DNA of 64,000 bases, from NCBI GenBank assembly GCA_000149265.1, contig CH003236.1:924564-988563 (forward strand), read 5' to 3'. A program made the position numbers and the translations under genes. The stretch's first letter is position 1; each line of letters starts with the position of its first letter. Under the pieces are notes generated by a model, which saw only the letters and a list, made by a program, of their open reading frames with translations, did not search any database and was not told the origin of the DNA. This DNA comes from Ciona savignyi (lineage: Eukaryota > Chordata > Ascidiacea > Phlebobranchia > Cionidae). Shown piece after piece: positions 12,101 through 22,971 of the stretch.

Positions 12101-15018
12101 TAAATATCATAGCTATAGGTCCGAAAATAATCGGTAGCTAGTCGGTCGAGTCCTCGCGCAAGACACTTATTAAACATCGTTTAAAATCATTGGATAAATG
12201 TGCTAAAACGAAAAAAGACTTCTTAACCCCAAAGCATATACAACACACTCCCATATAGTTTCCCGGACCGGTCGGCCCGAGGTAATCTGACGATGACCCG
12301 GTTAATAATTACCCGTGCGTTATCCCATTCACGGGATAACACATGAATATTCTATTGTAATAATGCAACTTCTCTCCACACTTCGTGGTGCACCGCATGC
12401 ATAAACAATCTATAGTTAACCATAGAAAATGATTTACGCTGTCCTGTTGTAAAAAAAAACAGAATTCCCATAAGCAAGCACGGAATTAAAAAATATCTTC
12501 GACAAACAAAACCATTTTCTTTAAATAAAAGTCAATGGTAATTACCTTTAAAATCTTTTAAATTATTATATTTGTGATGGAGAAATGAATATTTCATACA
12601 AACCTCGTCATAAAATGCACAATAAACCAGTTCCTATCGATCGGCCGAGTGTCATTGAAAGTCCAAACGCAATGGTTGTATCCTGACATAAAAACAAATC
12701 GTTTATACTTTTCATTCTCGATCGTAAATTTTAGAAGCATCATTTTTAAACAATGTATAAGCCTAATATTACCGGGAATTGTTAGTTTTAAATGTGTAAC
12801 AAAAGTAGTGAACGATTTTTTTTCTAATTCGAGCACAAAATCCACGTTAGCAATTTTATAAGTTATTCGTTAAAAAGTTAAAAAGTGATAACGCATAAAC
12901 GCCGTGGATGTTTTAACTTCACGAAAAGTCAATGCGATAAGTTCTGTTGCATAGTTAAAAGACTGACCTGAAGGCTCGTGCCACAAATCACGAAAATGAA
13001 AGGGTACAATGCTGATAAAGATCGATATTATCCAAATGATAGCCGAACCCACTTTGGCGGCCTTTCTTGTTCTGATTGAAATGCATATAAGTGATAAATG
13101 AACTCTACAAAATAAAACTGTGTTGCCTCCAAATGCCAGTGTATTAATAATTTATAGAAAATAAAATTTTCCAGGGTATGCGCAAAGTGGTTATCCGATT
13201 TTTCCACTTCGTTTATAATCAGAAGTTATTATCGTGTTCTCCTTTAAAATTGGGATGTTAGTGGGTCATTTGTGCCAATATTAATGATAAAATAAAATAA
13301 AAGTTTAAATAAACTTTTAGACATGTTTGGCGTGGTAACGACCATCGACGAAGTAGCACCTTGAGACTCACCTTGTGAATTTAATAATCGACCGTTAAAT
13401 GCACTTTTGATTTTATTTAAAAAATTATGGGTTTTAACAAACTTTTTCAATCAATCTAAAGGTGTTAATATTCATTGATCTGTCACACGTAAAATATATC
13501 TGACCTGTATTTCGCACAATTTCTGTAGACAACAACAGCCATAAAGCGGTCCACAGCCATGGCAGTAAGGAAGAAAACGCTTGCGTACATGTGGAAGTGT
13601 GTACTTCCACTTGTTAGTTTGCAGAGTGCTCTTCCGAAAATCCACCTATTGCAATGTAGAATTCTATAATGGTTCTTTTTGTAATAATAAATATATCTAA
13701 AGTACAAAAAAAACAATTAAATAGCGCAGTAAATATTTAATACAGTGGTTCCCAATTAGTCGAATTCAAGCAAATGACCATCAATTGGGCACTGGTTGGG
13801 TCATATTGCCACTTTTTGTCTGTGTAAGTCTGTGTCGTGGAACTTGAAACAATAATAAATTGCTAATACTGAAATCGCACCCAAAAATACAATAATGAAA
13901 ATGCCTACTTTCCGTTCATCGCAAGTTCTGTTGACCAAAATGGAAGCATCGCTAGAAAAATGAAGTCCGCAACTGCCAGATTTATTACATAGATGTCAGT
14001 GAGATTCATCTTTCGGATCTATGAAAAATAGTTACTTTTGAAATTAACCCAACTGTTTTTGGTCTTAAGTTATTAACCGGTGGACTATTTTATTTTTATT
14101 ATTTACAGGCTAAGTTTCGAACCACTGATGGTCTTGTCCCCATGACAGTTTTACGCATATAATACGATATATAAAACTGTCGCGTTAACCATTCAGCCAC
14201 ACGACCATTCGAATAGTCCAATAGTTATTAATAAAATGGCTTTGAATGCAAATTTATAAACGATGTTTTTAATATTGCTGTATTAATTGCTTTAAAATGT
14301 AGTACTACTTAAGCGTAGAAATCACTATTATTATTGATTTCTAATTGTTACAGTTCTAACTATTGCTTTGGGCTACTTTTTGCATGGATAAATGGTAAAT
14401 TCAGAGTCGAGACGAAACTGCCGAAATAAAATTATTCACTCTTTGAAATCTTTTAAGATAAAACTTTTTTCATTTTCGGTCAATAATGACATCAAACCGA
14501 TTGGTAACAGCTTTTAAGCACCGCAGTCACGTGCTGTAAATACGATAGCACACTGATGACGTGATGGGGTCGGGCACTGACACGCCTTATCTACAACCCG
14601 ACAAGTAATTAACTTGGTTAAATAAAAGTACGCCTAGGAAAATATGTAATATTGGAAAAAATTATGTGAAAGATACAAAAAAAATATGTAGTAACAGAAC
14701 CACGACATATATAGATCAATAGACTGTATCCCCAAGAAAAACGTGAGATGTCGTGATTAGATCTATCAAATAAATCATATTGACACATCTCAACTGGAGA
14801 AACTAATTGATCCTTTGTTTGTCAGATTTACTTACCTTTACTTGGATTATGTACATAACCAATGCATTCCCGAACAAACCCAATATGCATACAATCCCGA
14901 ACACGGATGGCAATACAACAGTCTTCAACGGTTCGAACTGCGTGGCAGAAGATCGATTGTCTAACGGTCCAATATTGCTCGAACTTGATAAATACGGAGC
15001 AGGTGTAGTCAATTCCAT
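9185..15018 (-). CDS. Class A GPCR, relaxin-family peptide receptor 3/4-like
   Basis: Eight exons: 15018-14836, 14018-13909, 13645-13505, 13071-12968, 12682-12604, 11906-11795, 9737-9629 and 9345-9185. They total 999 nt (332 aa) and all phases match. TM1 has GLFGN. TM2 has NLAVADFIF then LPFW. TM3 starts KWIFGRALC, with the disulphide Cys, and ends MYASVFFLTAMAVDRF. TM4 has the conserved Trp, TM5 TLPF and a Tyr, TM6 FLLCWLPNQ, and TM7 SCVNPILYCF. The second loop supplies HCVW. KW.FG..(M/L)CK, NMYASVFFLTAM and FFLCWLPNQ are hallmarks of RXFP3/RXFP4, so an insulin/relaxin-like peptide is the likely ligand. The extracellular N-terminus contains an NRSS sequon. The DRY motif is DRF. The end at 9185 is uncertain: a GTAGGC after DIKLK could be a donor to another tail exon. 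Somatostatin, angiotensin and chemokine-like receptors are less similar alternatives. Confidence 0.75.
12120..12365 (+). mobile_element. SINE-like element in GPCR intron 5, antisense to the host gene
   Basis: It starts within the family at a GGTAGCTAGTCGGTCGAGTC segment and a GCAAGACACTTA block. It continues through ACAACACACTCCCATATAG, CCCGAGGTAATCTGACGATG and CCCATTCACGGGATAACACA, and ends at ATGAATATTCTATTG. The tRNA-like head is absent or too decayed to see. Confidence 0.55.
14108..14206 (-). pseudogene. tRNA-Ser/Leu-like sequence (pseudogene or SINE head) in GPCR intron 1
   Basis: The minus strand begins GGTCGTGTGGCTGAATGGTT, resembling a class II tRNA D-arm and A box. A GACAGTTTTA...TAAAACTGTC inverted repeat follows, then an ATGG...CCAT hairpin placed like a long variable arm, and a B box GGTTCGAAACT. 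The acceptor-stem halves do not pair well and the anticodon region holds an inserted AT-rich stretch. A functional tRNA is therefore unlikely. Confidence 0.4.
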
Positions 15019-16904
15019 TGCGATTTTAAACTTTTTTATCGAAATGCTAAAATGTCAATTTGACCAACTTTGCAAATCGGAGTAATATTTACCAGCAAGC
15101 ATCGACATAACCTAAGGTTTGGAGTGGTAACCGTGGTATGTCCCTACTTTTCAACCCAGGATTTTGTGTGGTTTAATTGTGGTAAGTAAATGTTCTGGGG
15201 ATCGCACAGTCCGGACTTTTTTTAAACCGCCCATACTCAACCAAAAGCTTTGCGTGCCTAATTTCGAATTTTTGCGTGCCTAATTTCGATAAATCGAATT
15301 ATTTTTAATTTTCCAATCGAAAATACTCCTAGCAATGCGGAGGGCAAGTTCTATGAAACACACACCGAAGTAAAATGCGGAATTAATAATTCCCTGCATT
15401 CACCAGTGGTGAAGATTTTGTTCCAAATATACAAGCCTTGTTTAACGCATTGCTGGATAGCACCTCATTACACATTATTCAATGAGCTTTTGAAATACAT
15501 TTCAACATCAAACATAATAATACAAAACTAGTTCAAACGTAAATGTTCGGAAAGGCATATTATATTGATCAATGGCATAAGAATTTTCTCGCCAAACGTT
15601 CTTTAAATATTATTTTATTGTATTGCATTATTGAAGCTATTAAACATATTTACAATAAGCAAAAAGAAGCAAAATAATTTCATTACAATAAAATATAATT
15701 AATATGAATCTTGATAAGGGCAGATCAATTCTCAATGCAACTTTGTTTCTGAACATATAATTTAAATATCCAGTCTTTTTCGTAGCTCATTAATCGTAAC
15801 TTATATTTTGGAAAAAGTAGTAAAAAACGCGGATATAAAACATATTCTACCATATTTTGATTTTCGTTTAAATATTTAACTTTTGTTACTTCTATTTATT
15901 GGGCTTTTTGTTAAACCTCTAAGCGAAAATTATTACACACATTATCGAAAAATATATTTCTTTTTATGGTATGACTTCTTTACCAATTTCTGATATCTAA
16001 ATCAAAAAGAATTTCAATATTGCGCCTCTCCTAGAGACCCTTTTAAACTAACTCTCACTCACAATAGACTACGTACAGTCTTGTAAGTCTACGAGTCGAT
16101 AATCATTGAGTAACTGTAGAGTTTGAAGCACGTGTTAACCTTCCCTAATTGTAACACTTTTCGCTATGTTTCTACAAGCAGAAACCCGCGAGTTCCTTGG
16201 ATTTCCTAGTAATCGAAACGACCTTGTAGTATTTATAAGTCCTGTGTTTAATACTCCAATATTAAAAACCAAATGAGTTTTGCCCACTGGCAATATTTTT
16301 TCATATGTATGCACCTTATATGAGTTGGTTGATTTTTTGTGTATGAAAGAATTTTTATTTATTTCCTTTTTGGAGATTTAATTCCCGCTAATTGGAATTT
16401 TGCACCTGTTCCGATGGCCCTTTAAACAATAACATAAAAATACATTCTTTTCTTCCAACTAGTTTTAGCAATTGTAATAGGGTGAAATCTTATAGTATGA
16501 TTTGTAGTGAAAACATGGATTCTTTCAGAGGATTCGCAACGAAAAAGTACAATCGGGGATGAGTTGTTTTTCAATGATGGTAGAAATTTTTGTTTTATAT
16601 TTTGTACCGGTAAGTTATGTTTGTTGGAATCAATTGGATTTTCAGACCTTTTTCATCAGACCTGACAGATTACTTGCTCTATCTACCGGAAAGGTAAAAT
16701 TACTAGAGATCGTCAACCACTTGGAACCCCCATAATTTTAAAAACCCTGTTGAGTGTACGCTATATTTTTTTGCATGCAGAAACGATCGGCTTCCCTGGT
16801 TACCTCATCACCCTTAATGTATCGTATACAAAGTGTTTAACGTTTGTTTCTGCAAGCAAAAACTAAATAAATCCCGACTAACTAAAACCAAACTTAGTAA
16901 TATT

Positions 16905-17150
16905 TGTCTGGCCGGTTAGTCTGGCGGTTAAGTGCGGCGCCTTTCAATCGAAAGGTTGCAGGTGCGAAACTGCTCGCTAGCTAGTAGGTTGTGTCCTTGG
17001 GCAAGGCACTTTACGGACATTGTCTGAACCCAGCAGTTTAATGGGTTCTACCAAATTGAAGAAACGTGTCTTTATCATATACAACACACTGCAATAGCTC
17101 TTACTAGTCAAGCTATTTGGTGTAATTGTCAAGAAAAAAATAAGCTTAAC
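16905..17150 (+). mobile_element. tRNA-derived SINE-like element, most complete copy
   Basis: The head shows GGCCGGTTAGTCTGGCGGTT and AAGTGCGGCGCCTTTCAATCG, followed by a B-box-like GGTGCGAAACTG. The body follows: TGTGTCCTTGGGCAAGGCAC, TTTACGGACATTGTC, GAACCCAGCAGTTTAATGGG, TTCTACCAAATTGAAGAAACG, CACTGCAATAGCTC. It serves as the reference for the other copies in this window. No open reading frame. Confidence 0.65.
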
Positions 17151-17796
17151 CTTCAAAGCTGGAATTGGTGGAAAAGAAATATGTAAGTCTATTTGTCTAT
17201 TTTTTCACATTTTAAATGTGATATCTTTCCACATAATGACAATGTTTTTTTTGCAAATTCTAAAATATCTGACTAAATATTTGTTGAAAATGAAAATATT
17301 AGTGTGAATTGTAAAAACATAACGCATCTTCGCATATAAATATGCTGCTTCTGTGCACCACAAAACAACTAATGCATCGTTCAGGGCTGTTTTAAAGTTT
17401 GCTCCTCCTTAAAGTTTGACCTCATCAAAGTCTTCGAAAATGGGATTTTACTGCGATTAGCACAGCACCCACTTCATCTGTAAACTACGTTGGAATAACA
17501 CTTTCGGGCGAAATGTTAAGCAAATTAATAAAATATTATCATATCTTCTGTATTCTGAACAATCGCTAACACGATCACAGGTTCAAACTGACACAAACAT
17601 TGATCACTTTCCCAAATCCTTACTTATAGGTATGGACATACTATAATGTTTTGCTATTATTTACTTAAGTAGTCTACACATATTAATAATCTTAAATCAG
17701 TTAAATGTTAGTTAGTTGTAATTATTTTTTTAATGAAAATAAGTATTCCTTTACAATGGGATTTCTGATGCAACTATTTTTCAGTTAGTTTCATAC

Positions 17797-17824
17797 TGGG
17801 ATTGAACGTGTGGGATTGAACGTG
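17797..17824. repeat. Two tandem 14-base units
   Basis: TGGGATTGAACGTG occurs twice in a row without mismatch. It is a simple local duplication in intergenic DNA. Confidence 0.8.
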
Positions 17825-18414
17825 TGCTGTAGTCCGATAGATTATTTCCATTCAAAAAGTTAATTGACGTCTGTAAACCCAAACCAAAAATCTTTTTATT
17901 TGTTTATTTTTACTGGTCCATTTTTTGAATGTTAAATCCCAATTAGCGTAGTTCAATCGTGGTTGAATAGATCTTTGTCACCACCTAGTGGTAACTTGTA
18001 TCGCTTAGAAACTGCAATATTAACAAAATGAAAGCCGACTGTTTGACTTATGAAGAGCAAACATAGAAACATACTCCGTGTAAACTTTTAGGGTAATAAT
18101 GTGTTAGACCCATTTGCTCGCATATACTAATCTCATTTAGAATTTCATTACGAATAACACGAAACTGGATACGAACAGCACGCTCAGAATGGAAAATATT
18201 GCAATATTGTTTAAATGAGCACTGACATAAGGTTCTTTATTTTTTAATTTTAACGATGCACTTAATCTGGGGGGAATGTTAAAACATTAATCGTTTTACC
18301 ATGTTCTCGCATCTACTCCAGGACCCTTCAATTTCGCTTGACCCCTTAAGTATGACTGTTCGTCAATATATACAACAGTTCTTTTGAATATTGATTAGGG
18401 ATATTTCGATTGTG

Positions 18415-18665
18415 TTTAACCAGTTAGCTAAGTTGGTTAGAGTGTTGGCCGTCTCCCGAAAGTTCGTGTATAGAACCCAGTCCTGGTAATCGGTTGGGTA
18501 AAGTATAAGCAGTAGTAACCTGAACACATTGAATTAATGGGAAGAACTACAAACAGTAGCACCGTCTGCATTTATATACAACACATTACGACACCTCAAG
18601 TAACCCGATGATGGGTATAAAGTCATCGGACATTTTCCTGTGAATATCCCATTCCTCTTCTTGTG
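18415..18665 (+). mobile_element. Diverged tRNA-derived SINE-like element
   Basis: The head AACCAGTTAGCTAAGTTGGT and TAGAGTGTTGGCC looks tRNA-like (A box). The body retains CTGAACACATTGAATTAATGG, ACAACACATTACGACA, CCCGATGATGGG and a terminal GTGAATATCCCATTCC. It may be a second subfamily, because its head differs from the 16905 copy. Confidence 0.4.
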
Positions 18666-21600
18666 TTTTTCAATTCCCTGTTAAAACTATAAATATCGTG
18701 TTCTAAAATCTTCTAACGGTTAGGTATATATCCTTGACAGAAGAGGGCGCTCGAGTTTGACTGTAAATGAAGTATTAGTTCTGTAAGTAAAGGAATGCAA
18801 ATAAGTCAAACAATCACACTCGTTGTTTTAATATTAATTAAAAAAATATAAACACTAAAACATTGTATACACTTAATCTTTTTAACCATAATTAAGCATC
18901 CCGAAGTGATAATTTATTAATTTCGGCTTATTAAGGTAGATAGATGGCTTCTGTTGGTTCGATGAGTCACCGGTCATTGTTTTAGCATTCACTTTTTCAG
19001 GTAATCAATTAAATAAACCGATTTATTTATTAGGTAAAAACAACGAATTGTTTCATAATTAAATTATTGTTCTTCCGTTTTTAACCCTTTAATAACAACT
19101 GCTTTTAAGCTTATGGGTGAATTTAGCATTTTTTTAATTGAAGTACTTAACTTTTTTACTGATAGTTTGAGTGACAGGATAAATTAAACAAAATGAAATG
19201 CACAAAAAGTCAAAATATTTCCTCGCGGGCAGCTTTGGCGTTGTGTTTTTAAGATTCTCACTTACCTAGTCCGTTGTTGTTCCAGAGAACCAGTTTGTTG
19301 TTTTACTTGTGTTTACATGGGATACAGCAATTATCACTTAGCCTCGTGCCAAGGTTTAATTAGACAAACTTCACCAAGAGCAATTTGCCAACGCGCTTAG
19401 GAAAATGCTGCTTTTTAGCTCCATTTGCAGCTGGGCCCACTTTCGCGGATGCTTCACTCTTAAAAACCGTGACCGACCAGTAGTGGTATAACACACCCGT
19501 TTCGAACTTGGTACAACACTTACTAAAAAGGCTACCTAAACCGTTCTTTACGTTGCTATACACTAAAACACTATTTAACTCTTAATACCAAAGCTCAGAT
19601 GACAAGGCACTTAAACACCTACGTCCTATGTACAACAATAGCGTTTAAAGCATCTGCCACCAGGGACAAAAAAACGGTTTTTCTTTAAAAATTACCGCTA
19701 TATCTGATTAAAATATGTCATTGTGAAAAGCGACAACCTGTTTTCATTAAGGGTAATAGCGGAGCAAGATAACCAAAAAAGCTGCATTACATGTTGATTA
19801 GAACAAACGTGCTTTTAATAAAATAAAATGTTTAGCACAAATTTAGCAAATGATAACACAATTTAAAAGCTAGTGATTTTATTCGTTGTAAAGTGCCTTG
19901 GCAAAAAAATGTGTCGATTTTTCGACAATTTTTCACATGGCCATCTTCTGAGCCGCCACCCTATATATGTCAGAATGGATAAAAATGTCCGTGTGAAAAA
20001 AAACCTAATGCTTTTGTTTTGTCATGGAAATAACCACGACAGTAAACATGGTTCGATGTGAAAGTGAGCTGGGAAAATTGTAAGAGTAGAATTCTGAATT
20101 TGGGCGGGGTCCAACTATATTTACTATATATCGTTTTGGGCGTGACTGATTTTACCCAAGGTTTGTGGTTTAACAGTATAAATTTTCTTAGTTTTTGCTC
20201 ATTTTAAACATTAATTTAATTAATTCTTTAAATCTGTGTCCCGTTGACCAGTCGGTACTGGTCGACGTATCTTCTTAAACAGTGGCAAAGCAAGACACAA
20301 GAACATTCTCAGCTACCATCTAAAGTTTCGCGAAATGTTTGGATAATCCAATTTAAATATCAAATTTTTTGTCCATATTAGCTTTGGCTCGTGATAATGC
20401 AGCAGCAGCGATTTCGGGACGTAAACCGGAACTTCGCTAGGCCGATACTAGTTTTGTGTCCATGAGGAAAAGCATTAAAATTACGTAATTTAATATATTG
20501 AACTTAAACTACTATAATATCTCTATATTGTGTATAACACGCTATGGTAGTTATGGTAACCTGTCCAACTTTATTTTGTGTTTGGTTCAAGAATGCTGAG
20601 GTTTTCTTATGTTGTTGTGAAATTTCATTTTAATTTGAAACAACTCCTGTTCAATCTTTCCCCAAACTTTAATTATCGACCAATTCATCTTGATTTCGGG
20701 CCTTGATGGATCTTTTGTTGCCTTTTTCCTGCCATCCTCTTCCAAACGCAGCTGCAGTGTTTGAAAACATAGTTTTTGCTTCTTTCATTATACAAAAGCC
20801 AAAGCGGCTTTGTTAACTCAGAGTCGCATAAAAATCAAACAGCAGATCCTTCTCGCCTCATTTGGAAAATTTAAATGGATTTTCTGGAACCCAACCAATC
20901 CAACTTTAGTCTGCAGAATTAAAACAAATTTACTTATAATAAGCAAGGTATGGTTAATCATAGGTTTTGCTTCGTTAAATTTCGGATTATTTAAGTAATT
21001 AATTTTTATATTGAGATTAGTGTTTACACTTCCAATAGGTTGATGAGATAGAAATTAATACTTTTAAAACTTTGAGTTTTTTTTACAAAATTGTACGACA
21101 ACAAACTAAACACAAATGATAAAGTAATGTAACAATAATTTAAATTAATTCATTTTCCTAAGTCCTTAATTTTTGAAATCTGTTTCACAAAGTATTTATT
21201 GTTTACATTTTTAAAACCGTTAACTTTTTTACAAAATGTTTAAGAAGTTTAATTTTTACAATTAAAGTTTCCTTTTATTACGAGAGCATTGTTAATAGGC
21301 CAATAAAGTATTTTATAGTAGACCTATATATATACTGTATATAAATATAAACACATAGCCGTATTTCTTTACGACGTAGTTTGACGTGCAGCCCAGACTG
21401 TGCTAAAGCAGCAATCTTTCAACAATTAGTTATAAAATGCTATAAAGTAAAAAATAATTGCAATTTTTGAAAAAAACTTCAAATGGACTTGATCTTTTCT
21501 CCAAAAAGGTCAATGTAGGCGACTACTACATTGTTGATTTGAAAACACCATGGTTTCGTCACAATCAAAACTCTATCTCCAACCTTTATACGTTTGATAA

Positions 21601-22971
21601 TATAATACGTTTACAAGCGTATTCTAATGAGCTAATCTATGTTTAAGGGACGCCCGGTCTCGAAACAAGAATCATGTGAAATGCAAACAATGGTAAAGAT
21701 TAAAGTGTTTGTTTCGTAACAGACGGCATTGTTTCATACGACACGCATCAGTGGTATTAGCCTGGGAGTTTTCAACTAAAGTTGTTGGTTGTTCAACCCG
21801 CAACCTTGATGCCACCGTCCAAGATATCTTAAAAATTATTTGCACACTGGGGGGTATATGACGTCATTTTTCTTTTGGATTTATAGTTTTAGTATTTATG
21901 GTAATTATCTAATTACAACAACAAAAGTGCAACATTCTTGTTTGCACCACAGTGGGTTCGTAAGTTGTAAAGCATTCCTAATAAACCAACCCAGAATCGT
22001 AAAGCGTTTAAAATCGTACAAAAGCGAAACGAATCGTATGTTTTATTCAGACTCTCAGCATTAATCATATAATTCGTCTATTAATTAGAAATTGTGTTGA
22101 TAGACCGATAAGAACTCGCCTTCTAAAGGTAAAAGCCATGTCATAGGATTAAGCGTGCTTATAAGAATGCAGAGCGACGTGTTTTAAAGACTGGGTGCTG
22201 GGGAAATGTGTCTGCTGTTCCCCACTGTCATAATTTGTTCGCGCTAATCAAAACAAAACGCTGTAATCGACAAATAGCGGTAGCGGACGACAAGACAATG
22301 TACACTGTTTGCTAATGAGAGGCGAAACAAGCATTGTGATGTAGTTCTTGTTTGCGTTTCGAGTGTTTTAATTGTTAGTGCGTCGGGAAAACGCGATAAT
22401 GTTTTGCTTGTCAATGAGCCCGCCTGCGATAACGCGCTTTATTCTAGAGCGGGTAGAAAGATTGTGATGTCATAAAACGCAGCGTGCCATCGCTCGTCGT
22501 TCAGTCGATTGTGGGTTGCCCAACGGACGTTCGTCCAAGGAAGTGAATTAATTAGTTTGACGTACTTATGGATATATATGAACTATGAGGTGTCGTGTAA
22601 AGTATAACACCAGGCAAATTTACAGCAATTATTACAGATTGAGCATTGGGATTGTGAGTTTTAATTTAGAAAATAAAAAGTGCGTTGAGAAAAAGTTTAG
22701 TGTTCAGTATTACACTAGGTTTATAAGGTATATAGGCTACGTGTGGTACAGATATTATACAGACAACATGTGTTGGTTTTATAAAGTTAAACTCTGTGCA
22801 TAAATAAGGTTATATTATATAACGAGAATTTGATCAGTCGCACTTCTTATTTTTGTCATATTTGGTGATCAAATACTTTGATTTATAGTTTGTTTTAAGT
22901 TAAATAAAGAAACATCGTTAGAAACTGTAAAAACTGCTGTGTAATCAAAACAAGTGTACTAAAGGTCAAAT

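Larger units (their letters stand above)
15019..22971. other. Intergenic region between the divergent GPCR and first ROR gene
   Basis: No convincing coding exon was found in about 8 kb; the open frames are short and isolated. It contains SINE-like copies near 16905 and 18415. A GTAAGTG donor-like site on the minus strand near 19266 could mark a non-coding 5' exon of the GPCR. The more GC-rich stretch at about 22240-22560, just before the first ROR gene, carries two GCGATAA motifs and is the likeliest promoter-proximal sequence. Being the shared upstream space of two divergent genes, it probably holds cis-regulatory elements for both. Confidence 0.5.

Noticed and set aside
15250-15289. Two copies of TTGCGTGCCTAATTTCGA separated by 4 bases
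   Set aside because: Only two short units with no extension; a simple slippage repeat, not an array.
19360-19563. 67-codon minus-strand frame with a basic, Ala/Lys-rich end
   Set aside because: Isolated in intergenic DNA with no matching family; more likely chance or part of a non-coding exon.
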